Below are positions 35,433 to 43,669 of a stretch of 64,000 bases of DNA, piece after piece. A program made the position numbers and the translations under genes. The notes below the pieces were generated by a model, which saw only the letters and a list, made by a program, of their open reading frames with translations, did not search any database and was not told the origin of the DNA. The first letter of the stretch is position 1, and each line of letters starts with the position of its first letter. The stretch is from IMG/VR virus record IMGVR_UViG_3300024239_000015, positions 1-64,000 of that record. One strand, 5' to 3'. The stretch is from a virus.

Positions 35433-37427
35433 GTGCTTAGCTCCGTATTAAAACGTTTTGTCGGGTATGTCACTGTAGAAGAAATCGGAGATCAAATTCA
35501 CGTAGAGGGCCTCAACAACCAACGTCTTTCTCAGCTGATCTACAAAACGTGGAAGACCTCGAAAATTGAATCAGGGATCTTTCGCGAACACAACAAGTTT
35601 GGCTTTAAACTCCACAAGTTCTTTGCGGTAGAGCTTTTGTATATCGTAGAGAAACTCTTTCTCCAGTACAAAGGTACACAAGGCTTTGCTAAAACCCTCC
35701 TCAGTATCAAAGCGGGCTTATTGGAACACACGTGGCTTAAGAACACCCTCGTAGAACCAGAGTCTCCTTTATTAGACCGTAGTCAGTTTAAACTCCTGAA
35801 GAAGAAACCGTATCCGCATCAGGAAGCGTTCTTTAAAGAGTACGAGCGTAACGCACAGCAGTACGGTCTACGTGGTTATATGTTAGCCTCCCCACCGGGT
35901 TCTGGGAAAACCCTAATGTCCGCGTGGTTGTCGTATGGGTTAAAAACCGACCACACCATCGTCGTGTGTCCGAAGAACGCGTTAACTGATCCATGGGCGA
36001 GTACGTTGGATAAAGAGTTTGTGTCACCTCCCACGTATTGGACTTCTGCGGTAGGTACACCACCACCTCCTAACAAACGGTTTTATATCCTCCACTACGA
36101 GTACTTAGTCAAGTTCTTAGAGGAAGCAAAGTTCTTAAAAGGGAAAAGAGTCAACCTCGTCCTAGACGAGTGCCACAACTTTAATGACCCTGACTCTATC
36201 CGTACAGATGCCTTTGTGACGTTAGCAAAACTACTCAACCCAGTCTCTACGCTCTGGATGTCGGGAACGCCGATCAAAGCGTTAGGAAAAGAAGTCATTC
36301 CTTTCTTACGGACGATCGACCCACTCTTTACTCAAGAAACAGAGACTGCGTTTCGAACGATCTATGGTCTAGACTCTGCACGAGCTCTGGATATCTTAGC
36401 CAATCGTATCGGTAAGACCACCTACCGAATCGACAAAAGCCAGATCATCGAACGTGCTCCGATCGTTAAAGAGATTCGCGTAAAGATTCCCAAAGCAGAA
36501 CGGTACACCTTAGATGTGATTCGTGTAGCAATGACCGAGTATATCACAGAACGGTTAAAGTACTACCAGAAAGACTTTGACCACTACGTAAAACTCTTTG
36601 AGGAGTGTATCCGGTACCACAAAGACCGAATTGCGCTCAAGTCACAGTCTCAACAACACGAGTTCTCCAAGTACTTAACTTTACTGAGAATCATCCGTAA
36701 GAGTACCGACTACCGTCACTTAGGACCAGAGATCAAGTTTTGTAACCTTTACGAGAAACACGAATTGATTCCTTCTTTACCAGATGCCCTAGCGCGTCAG
36801 TTTAAGGAAGTGAAAAGTATCGTGAAGTACTTACCTTTGAAAGTACGTGGAGAGTGTTTAGGAAACCTCCTCAATCGTAAACGCGTGGAGTGCGCGATCG
36901 AGGTGATGGAAAATCTAGACTTAAAAGACTTAGTGGATTCGTCCATTAAGAAAACTTTACTCTTTACGTCCTACGTAGATGTTGTCAAAGCAACAGACAC
37001 ACGACTTAAAGGGTTAGGGTACAAACCTCTCACGGTCTTTGCAGAAACCAACAAAGACTTAGACGGTATCTTAGAACGTTACAAGAAAGGTAGTGAGAAC
37101 CCTCTGGTAGCGACCTTAGACAGTTTATCCACCGCAGTCCCTATCCTTGCTGCGAACACCGTTGTGTTTCTGAACTCCCCGTTTAGACCCCACGAACGAG
37201 AGCAAGCGATTGCTCGAGCGGATCGGATCGGACAAGACCAGCAGGTCTACGTGTTTGATGTGTTCTTAGATACTGGGAACGTCCCTAACATTTCTACTCG
37301 TTCTAAAGAGATCCTCGAGTGGGCACAAGGACAGATCGACCAGTTGATGGGGACCACAGGAACGGTCTCTACCGAAGACTACGGTTTAGACACTGGGGTG
37401 AGAATGCCAGTTAGTTTTTACTGGTAG
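35433..37427 (+). CDS. SNF2-type SF2 helicase/ATPase
   Basis: 664 residues. Walker A SPPGSGKT near 150, motif Ia-like VCPKNAL, motif II DECHNF, motif III-like SGTPIKAL, and motif VI region QAIARADRIGQDQQVYVFD, where the R-x-D-R-I-G-Q element is typical of the SNF2 group. These proteins translocate on duplex DNA and strip bound proteins; phage versions act in replication or repair. GTG at 35433 is chosen because AAGGAAGGGG lies 6 bases upstream; upstream in-frame ATGs have none. Transcribed away from the structural gene cluster at 33682-35303. Confidence 0.87.
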   Translation: MLSSVLKRFVGYVTVEEIGDQIHVEGLNNQRLSQLIYKTWKTSKIESGIFREHNKFGFKLHKFFAVELLYIVEKLFLQYKGTQGFAKTLLSIKAGLLEHTWLKNTLVEPESPLLDRSQFKLLKKKPYPHQEAFFKEYERNAQQYGLRGYMLASPPGSGKTLMSAWLSYGLKTDHTIVVCPKNALTDPWASTLDKEFVSPPTYWTSAVGTPPPPNKRFYILHYEYLVKFLEEAKFLKGKRVNLVLDECHNFNDPDSIRTDAFVTLAKLLNPVSTLWMSGTPIKALGKEVIPFLRTIDPLFTQETETAFRTIYGLDSARALDILANRIGKTTYRIDKSQIIERAPIVKEIRVKIPKAERYTLDVIRVAMTEYITERLKYYQKDFDHYVKLFEECIRYHKDRIALKSQSQQHEFSKYLTLLRIIRKSTDYRHLGPEIKFCNLYEKHELIPSLPDALARQFKEVKSIVKYLPLKVRGECLGNLLNRKRVECAIEVMENLDLKDLVDSSIKKTLLFTSYVDVVKATDTRLKGLGYKPLTVFAETNKDLDGILERYKKGSENPLVATLDSLSTAVPILAANTVVFLNSPFRPHEREQAIARADRIGQDQQVYVFDVFLDTGNVPNISTRSKEILEWAQGQIDQLMGTTGTVSTEDYGLDTGVRMPVSFYW

Positions 37428-37474
37428 GGTAATGGTATGGTGCGATTACGTACGTTTCTCAAAAACGCCCGTGA

Positions 37475-37615
37475 ATGGTTCCCGTCCTACTCGTAGTTTT
37501 ACTCCTTTTTAGCTACGTAGTCCCTCTGTTGCAGGATGGTGGTGAGGGCGTTGGTTGGTGGTTACCAAAGCCCACTGTACCTAAAGCGCACCGTTTAGCT
37601 GGTGGAGGGGGTTGA
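37475..37615 (+). CDS. Possible small membrane protein, 46 residues
   Basis: In the 243-base gap after the SNF2 helicase an ATG frame encodes MVPVLLVVLLLFSYVVP, a good transmembrane helix, followed by a polar Gly/Pro-rich tail. No ribosome binding site is seen, and a 19-codon ORF overlaps its start in another frame, so coupling is possible. Nothing else is seen in this gap except the terminator. Confidence 0.35.
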   Translation: MVPVLLVVLLLFSYVVPLLQDGGEGVGWWLPKPTVPKAHRLAGGGG

Positions 37616-37627
37616 GGCCCCCTCCAC
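37602..37627 (+). terminator. Terminator hairpin followed by CTATGCTG
   Basis: GTGGAGGGGG..CCCCCTCCAC is a strong stem 190 bases after the helicase stop. TATGCTG follows, 40 bases before the next start. Confidence 0.78.
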
Positions 37628-37670
37628 TATGCTGCATTTTATGTAGACGTTCTAACAGGAGTGTAAGCCC

Positions 37671-38966
37671 ATGTCGGCTCAATTAAAAGAACTATTCGAT
37701 CGTGTATGCAGTCACTTGAAATACGATCGTCGGATGGCTGGGTCTTTACAGCACACCGTACAAGCGTTTAAAACAAAGAACGAAGATCACTTGATGTTTT
37801 TTGGGACAGGTCTTTTAGGCGTGTACCCAGTCAAGTTCACTGGGGAAGACCGAGACTGGTTGTTTGATGAAGTCTTTCGGATTGACGAGTACGCACTGCG
37901 ACAAGACTTATTGAAACTCAAAAGCCCTAAAGATCCCTCAGAGCCGTTGATTCCCGAAGAGTACAATGTTCTGTCTGATCCACTGAACCACTTGCTGCTG
38001 TATACCGTGTATCGGTTTAAAGACTCCGACTTAAGTCAAAGCGTCTCCTTACAAGCCCAGCAAGACTGTGTGCGTTTATTGCACTACAAGTTTAGCTCTT
38101 CGTTACTCTCAGAGTACTTCCACTACCCAGCTGACCCTGCGGTTGCTAAAGTCGCTTTTGAAAACTTTGACTCTGTAGTAGCGCGTTTACTGAAAGACCA
38201 TCCCACGGAACTTTCAGAAGAGTCGTTGAGTCAACGGTTTGACATCAAACGCTTAGGGACGTGGTCGGCGCTCTTTGACTCCAGAGCAGAGCACTTTGTC
38301 TCTCGTGAAGGTTTACACGTACAAACCTTACTGAAGTACGGACCAGACGAAGCGTGTTTGTATATGGTATCAGACATGCAGACACGGATACGCAACGTAA
38401 TCAAAGACTACACCAAAGTCTTCTACGACGTCCGTAGCTCCAATAGTCGTGTGGTCACGACAAGCTCTGTGATTGAGTCTTCAGAAGGGACGTTTATCCG
38501 TGACGTCTCACGTGTGTACCATGACTTGATGCGTTACTTACAACAGGTAGCATTAGAGCCAAAGAACTTTGTACGACAAGAGCTGATCGACGTGGTGGCA
38601 GTAGCAATTCCTTCTATAGACAAAAAAGTCTTTGAAGCAGCGCTTTACTACCTAAGTGAAAACCTCACGAATCCAAAGAAAGCGTACCTACAAGAACTCC
38701 TAACAGAAACCTTACTCTACACCATCGAGTTTATGGCTTCACGGAGAATCAAAACGTCCGACTTAGCGTTTTTGATTGAACGACTCAAAGCCATGTACAT
38801 GGGTTCACGTATCAACGACAAGAATGTCATGCACTTACGGAAGCTTGGGGATCGTTTAGTCCAAGACTTGAAACTCAGGAAGTCGACCGTCCCTACCGCC
38901 CCAGAGCGGAGTGGCGTGATGCTCTACATTGCACTCAGAGCCCTCACGAAACACTACTTTAAGTAA
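37671..38966 (+). CDS. Hypothetical protein, 431 residues, near terminase block
   Basis: Helical, charged protein (VCSHLKYDRRMAGSL at the start, LAFLIERLKAMYMGSR near the end). No catalytic motif, signal peptide or membrane helix. ATG at 37671 with GGAG about 10 bases upstream. It converges with the terminase-block genes across a terminator. Function unknown. Confidence 0.7.
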   Translation: MSAQLKELFDRVCSHLKYDRRMAGSLQHTVQAFKTKNEDHLMFFGTGLLGVYPVKFTGEDRDWLFDEVFRIDEYALRQDLLKLKSPKDPSEPLIPEEYNVLSDPLNHLLLYTVYRFKDSDLSQSVSLQAQQDCVRLLHYKFSSSLLSEYFHYPADPAVAKVAFENFDSVVARLLKDHPTELSEESLSQRFDIKRLGTWSALFDSRAEHFVSREGLHVQTLLKYGPDEACLYMVSDMQTRIRNVIKDYTKVFYDVRSSNSRVVTTSSVIESSEGTFIRDVSRVYHDLMRYLQQVALEPKNFVRQELIDVVAVAIPSIDKKVFEAALYYLSENLTNPKKAYLQELLTETLLYTIEFMASRRIKTSDLAFLIERLKAMYMGSRINDKNVMHLRKLGDRLVQDLKLRKSTVPTAPERSGVMLYIALRALTKHYFK

Positions 38967-38975
38967 ACCAGCATA

Positions 38976-38997
38976 GAGGGAGGCGCTTGCCTCCCTC
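38976..38997. terminator. Bidirectional terminator hairpin
   Basis: GAGGGAGGC-GCTT-GCCTCCCTC between converging genes, with CATA left and TTTATG right. Confidence 0.8.
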
Positions 38998-38998
38998 T

Positions 38999-39721
38999 TT
39001 ATGCGTCTTCGGTATCTAAGTCGAGCTGTAACTCATCGATGGCTTGTTCGTAGTTGTGTATCCATGGCGTAATCCCTGTACACACAAACCGACGTTTAAA
39101 GTCACACGGGAGTTCTCCTTTACGGTAGATCCCAGTAAAGAGGGCTTTGAAGAAAGAAACAGTAAACCCAGCTGGGTAGTCAAACACTAACTCAATTCCA
39201 CCGTAAGGTAAAGTTGTGCAGGTGTCTAAATCCAACTGGTGTTTCAGTAACGTCCCTCGATGTCCGCCTATGAAAGTTTTTGTACTGAACCAGTCGCTAA
39301 CACGCAACACCAGTGTGTCACCGTAAGCGTGTTCTTGTACGTGGACTCGCTCTGGTGTGACTAACCCCAGTAACTCGTCGGCTAATTTTAAACCCCCTAA
39401 CCAGATCTCTGGTGCGGGGTACACAAACCGATGAAAGAATCGCCCTACTGCAAGTACTCGTATTTCACGCCCCGACTCTTCTTTTGCTCGGTTAAAGAAG
39501 TACTCCACGTTCGCCTTGGTGTAGGAAGAAATGTCGTGAAACACTAGCCCCAGTAGACGCTGTACGCCAGCGTCTTCAATCCACACGTACGCTTGACAAT
39601 CACACAACCGAGTGTGATGTAAGTCAAACGTCCGTAACCAGATACACTCGGTCTCTGGGTCTCTTAAGGTAAAGGTCGGTTGCGTACTTAAAAGGTACGT
39701 CTCCAATGCTTTTTGTCCCAC
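38999..39721 (-). CDS. Hypothetical protein downstream of terminase, 240 residues
   Basis: Mixed alpha/beta protein (RLLGLVFHDISSYT, EIRVLAVGRFFHRFVYP). No clear motif. GTG at 39719-39721 with GGGAGGACTGGGAC upstream. It is the last gene of the TerL unit; the spacing to TerL is 16 bases, so co-transcription is likely. Confidence 0.68.
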   Translation of the reverse strand: MGQKALETYLLSTQPTFTLRDPETECIWLRTFDLHHTRLCDCQAYVWIEDAGVQRLLGLVFHDISSYTKANVEYFFNRAKEESGREIRVLAVGRFFHRFVYPAPEIWLGGLKLADELLGLVTPERVHVQEHAYGDTLVLRVSDWFSTKTFIGGHRGTLLKHQLDLDTCTTLPYGGIELVFDYPAGFTVSFFKALFTGIYRKGELPCDFKRRFVCTGITPWIHNYEQAIDELQLDLDTEDA

Positions 39722-39737
39722 GTCCCAGTCCTCCCGT

Positions 39738-41906
39738 TTAGTGGACGTACACCCCTTGGTAATACCCAGGAGCGGTTGTGCGTTGGAAAGGATTCCGATA
39801 CAGCGAATCTTTCTGTTGACGTTCGCGATCTTTCAGCTCACGGTCTAACCCGGCCATGGTTTTCACCTCTCCTCCATTGGCGGTCAATTGCTGCCGCACT
39901 TGGTTCAAACGATGTGTTGTGAGGATTTTCTGGTGTGGGTCTTTAGCTTGTTTCAACGTCTCTGTGAGTGTATCGAATTCATCCTGCAAAGTTTCAATCA
40001 ACGCTTGACGTTTACGTTGTTCGTCTTCAAAACGCACGTCTTCGTCAAACACTTTTGACATCACTCTCCTAGGATCGATTCCGTACTGTTCTAAATTACG
40101 TCCAAACATCAGTAACCACTGGCCTAGTAACCACGCAACAACTAAGTCATCATGTCCGCCGAGTTGGTGGTCAATCCTTCCATTACGCATTTCCAGCTTA
40201 CGAATCTGACCCGAGAGTTTCCGGTCTTTGATTTGTGTGGCTGTACGTTTGGCTGCGGTTTTCAGTACACGACCATAGAGGATCTCACGGCTTGCGCCTG
40301 TGGTGATGAAACCAAACATCTTCCGGTGTTCGTTCACAAGCTCTGCGTTGGCGGGACGTTTCATAATCAAAGCAAACAGGTCTTTGTGGTTATCCCGGTC
40401 ATCCACGACTTTGTTAAAGATTCTCTGGAATGGGCACATCCCTGCACTCAGTAACTCGAGGATCGCTAAGTCGATAAACGTCTGAGCTGAACTCTTCCGC
40501 TCAGGGATAAACGTCACGGTGGGGTACTTCACCAGAATGTTTGCTACAAACGTCGCTGCTGGAATCAGGTTCGATTTGTTGATGGTCGCAGAGGCTACTG
40601 GAGCGCCTGTTTCTACGTCGACAAGCACCAGAGCACAGTCATCGTTTCCGATGGCGTCTGACGTATCAAGCCCCAAGATAAACCGACCTTCCTGCATCCT
40701 GCGTTGTTTCTCCGACTCAGGGATATACCACTTGAGTACAAAGCGAGTCCGTTCGTCGATGTCGTACCACTCTGGATCAACTTCTGATTTTAAGATCTTC
40801 TCGAGGATGGCTGTAGGCAGTGGGTTTGATAAACCACCGGTTGTCCATCTATTAAAGTAGTCACGATCTGCGTCCTCACCAGTAGAAGCCGTCTCGATGA
40901 TCTTCCCGTACAGCCATTCATCCGTGTATCCCAACTGACGGTGATTCCATACACCAAGGATCATCAGCTTCTTACCGCGTGACGTCCCTTCAATCACCTG
41001 CACTAATTCCGTACGGTCTTTTAAGTCTAATAAACGCTCTGTCCAGTCAGCAGAGTTGTTCATAAACTCGTACATGTACTTCCCTTCAGGTGTGTCGAGT
41101 TTCCCTGCGGTGGTTGTAAAGATAGCACCATTGGGGTAGCCGTGTAAACGCGCTTCGTCGCGCACGGCGTTCATCGCAGTCATCGCTGCAGGTAGTGTCT
41201 TGTGGATGTACTTCGTAAACGGACCCTCGTCTCCATGCAGGTAGCCTACTGACGCACCCCGTCCTGTTTTGTTGGCGTCGTCTTCAGAGTTCTGTCCTAC
41301 CGCAGTTAAGTACCGGTTCTTGTTCGTGTTGTACGTCAGCATCGTCTGGTTGTTGGCGTCATTCGGATCTTTCACCACCAACCACTCCGGTAAGTACGAG
41401 CGCATCTTCTGTAACCGGTTCACGTTCTCTACACGGATCGTGTTGTCTTTGGTGATCAGTAAGGATCTCGAGTTACGTAACCAGAATAAATACATCCCTT
41501 GGGACAAGCAGTCAGTAGAGACCGATTTACCCGTCTGACGAGGTTGCACTAAGAAATAGTCGATGTTGTTGAAGAACGTCCAGAATAAAGAAATGTTCGC
41601 ACGGTTCGCTTTAAACGGAATCGGGTCATCTGACGCGTTCGGTGGTATCCTTACGACTTCACGTAAGTAGTACCACGGGTTCCATCTGACCTCCATCTGG
41701 ATGTCAAGTTTGATCTCACGAGACAGGTGTTCAGAATAAACATTCACCCCAGACAGGTGAGGTTGGTGTAACGCTAAACAGAAGTCACTGTTTTTGACAC
41801 CCATCAGTACGAGTAAACGAGCGTACTCTAAAAAGCTTTTGTTATTCGTTTTATAGTCGCGAATAGCGGTTGGGTATTTGTCCCAATCTTCGGCATAAAG
41901 TATCAT
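39738..41906 (-). CDS. terL: Terminase large subunit
   Basis: 722 residues. ATPase motifs: Walker A VQPRQTGKS (120-128), an acidic motif YLHGDEG in the Walker B region, and FTTTAGKLDT (coupling motif). Nuclease domain: GLDTSDAIGNDDCA with the first catalytic Asp, and GGHDDLVVAW near the end with the paired Asp residues. It drives headful DNA packaging with the portal. The order TerL, three structural genes, sheath, tube equals phiKZ genes 25-30. ATG has AGGATGG upstream. No intein or intron is present, although some related terminases carry one. Confidence 0.93.
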   Translation of the reverse strand: MILYAEDWDKYPTAIRDYKTNNKSFLEYARLLVLMGVKNSDFCLALHQPHLSGVNVYSEHLSREIKLDIQMEVRWNPWYYLREVVRIPPNASDDPIPFKANRANISLFWTFFNNIDYFLVQPRQTGKSVSTDCLSQGMYLFWLRNSRSLLITKDNTIRVENVNRLQKMRSYLPEWLVVKDPNDANNQTMLTYNTNKNRYLTAVGQNSEDDANKTGRGASVGYLHGDEGPFTKYIHKTLPAAMTAMNAVRDEARLHGYPNGAIFTTTAGKLDTPEGKYMYEFMNNSADWTERLLDLKDRTELVQVIEGTSRGKKLMILGVWNHRQLGYTDEWLYGKIIETASTGEDADRDYFNRWTTGGLSNPLPTAILEKILKSEVDPEWYDIDERTRFVLKWYIPESEKQRRMQEGRFILGLDTSDAIGNDDCALVLVDVETGAPVASATINKSNLIPAATFVANILVKYPTVTFIPERKSSAQTFIDLAILELLSAGMCPFQRIFNKVVDDRDNHKDLFALIMKRPANAELVNEHRKMFGFITTGASREILYGRVLKTAAKRTATQIKDRKLSGQIRKLEMRNGRIDHQLGGHDDLVVAWLLGQWLLMFGRNLEQYGIDPRRVMSKVFDEDVRFEDEQRKRQALIETLQDEFDTLTETLKQAKDPHQKILTTHRLNQVRQQLTANGGEVKTMAGLDRELKDRERQQKDSLYRNPFQRTTAPGYYQGVYVH

Positions 41907-41961
41907 AAATCCATCCTACACACTTTCATGAAAAGAAAGTGAGTTGCTGTATAACGGTCAT

Positions 41962-41989
41962 AAGGATGAGGGCGCAACCCCTCATCCTT
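41962..41989. terminator. Hairpin between 41995 gene and TerL
   Basis: AAGGATGAGGG-CGCAA-CCCCTCATCCTT forms an 11-bp imperfect stem 6 bases after the stop at 41995, with CATA on its left side pointing at TerL on the minus strand. Confidence 0.7.
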
Positions 41990-41994
41990 ACTCC

Positions 41995-43638
41995 TTAGTT
42001 TACATGCACGATGACAAACGGACTGGCAGCAAGCTGCAGTACCGTCGTACCAATCCGACGTTCGAAGTGGACCACGGCTGCAGCGCCCACGACTCCAGGA
42101 GACGTGATCTGCAAGTCTTGGTTCCACTGGTCGATCGGGAACGTGTACTGTAAACCATCCAAGGTCAACACGAAGTGAGTCGGCGCTGGTGGACGGTTTG
42201 GTTCGTTGAACGGGTCTCTGAGTGGAATCGTTGGGTAGTACACTTTCTCTAACCACTCTGCAAGTGTGCCAGAACCAGTCGCTTCCAAACGAACCGTAGA
42301 GTCACCAATCGCAATGCGTGTGACACGTGCGGATAAGCCTCCACCGTATTGTGGATCTTGTCCTTCCATATACCGGATGTACCACGGAGTACGGTCTTGG
42401 ATGCCGTCTCCCACTAACGTAATCCGTACGTTTTGTACGTGATAGAAGTCTGTGTAGTCCCCTGGGATATCCGCGAGGTTTAACACGTACGTCACGGATT
42501 GTTCTACGCCATACGTCAGTGGTTGGAAGGCTGCTGAGCCTACCGCTAACTGCACGTGCGGTGTTACGTATTGATACGCTGTCCGCTCTAAGTTGTAGAG
42601 GTACCAGTCTAAACGCCAGCCTGTCAACGCACCTGTCCAGTACGGCACCACAAACAGTTTCGTGTTGTACGCACCTTGCACCGGTAAGACTTCGACTTCA
42701 TACGCTACCGCGATCTTATTCAGATTCGGACCCGTCGCTAATGAAGACGTTTCGTCAGAACCTAAGGTGTACTGAAGCACCAAGTCTTGACGTTGTCCTG
42801 CGTTGGTCCCTACGTACTCGTTCATGCCGATCAGTTCCATCCGCCCAGAGTCTAACGCCACCCGTACGGGGTTGCCTACACTGTACGTGACGATCCCCAT
42901 CAGTGGAACAGAGCTCAAAGGGACGTTCACTGGAATCTGCAACAGCTTATCGTCCGATAACGACAAGTACGGAGACTCTAACGCAATACCGGTAACGTAT
43001 CGCTCTGGGGTGTCTGCTGCTTTAACAAATGCAGAGTCTTCTACACGTAAACGACACAGACTGAGTACGACTCCTGCATCGTCGTAGACGACTGCAGTGA
43101 CGATCTCACCGGTAGGTAACGGCATGGTACTCCATCCATTTGCGGGGACTTTCACAGAGACATTATTCGCATCGGGTAATACCGCAGTAACCAGAGGAAT
43201 CAAGTCTCCTGTAGGAACCCCACTGGAGTTGTACATAATGGAGATTACTTCACCGTCATTGCTGATGTCGTACCCTTTAAAGACACGAATCGACGACGCA
43301 CTGGACGTTGCGTACACTTTCAGCTGGGAGTCAAACGACATCCGGTACGGCTGGCGTAACGTATCGATAAAGATCCGATAGCTTTGTTGGGTAAAGTCAT
43401 CCGACACGCCCAGTAAAAGGTTTTCTGTGGTAATGCCAGTTTCTTGAGGTTTCGTCCAAGGGACTGATTGGTAGATCAGGTCGACGACACCACTGACTCG
43501 CTCAAACCCTACGTCGTAGTCAATGATCAAGTCATTGACGTTTGGAACGAACCGTCCCGTGCCTGTAGGGCCTGTGTACAGCTGTGGTTTCAACCAGACG
43601 TTAAATCGATCGTCTTGGGGTAATATAGGTTGTGCCAT
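41995..43638 (-). CDS. Virion structural protein, phiKZ gp26/27 position
   Basis: 547 residues, nearly all beta-predicted with Thr, Val, Pro and Tyr-rich loops and several repeats of a short strand pattern. No enzymatic motif. Composition and position between TerL and the sheath gene indicate a tail-associated structural protein. ATG has AAAAGGAGTCGCCTG upstream. Naming beyond position is not supported by the sequence. Confidence 0.72.
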   Translation of the reverse strand: MAQPILPQDDRFNVWLKPQLYTGPTGTGRFVPNVNDLIIDYDVGFERVSGVVDLIYQSVPWTKPQETGITTENLLLGVSDDFTQQSYRIFIDTLRQPYRMSFDSQLKVYATSSASSIRVFKGYDISNDGEVISIMYNSSGVPTGDLIPLVTAVLPDANNVSVKVPANGWSTMPLPTGEIVTAVVYDDAGVVLSLCRLRVEDSAFVKAADTPERYVTGIALESPYLSLSDDKLLQIPVNVPLSSVPLMGIVTYSVGNPVRVALDSGRMELIGMNEYVGTNAGQRQDLVLQYTLGSDETSSLATGPNLNKIAVAYEVEVLPVQGAYNTKLFVVPYWTGALTGWRLDWYLYNLERTAYQYVTPHVQLAVGSAAFQPLTYGVEQSVTYVLNLADIPGDYTDFYHVQNVRITLVGDGIQDRTPWYIRYMEGQDPQYGGGLSARVTRIAIGDSTVRLEATGSGTLAEWLEKVYYPTIPLRDPFNEPNRPPAPTHFVLTLDGLQYTFPIDQWNQDLQITSPGVVGAAAVVHFERRIGTTVLQLAASPFVIVHVN

Positions 43639-43669
43639 CAGGCGACTCCTTTTAAAACGTGTGTCGTGA

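Noticed and set aside
41903-42256. Minus-strand ORF between TerL and the 41995 gene
   Set aside because: Overlaps the 41995 gene in another frame with Arg/Ser/Cys-rich shadow composition.
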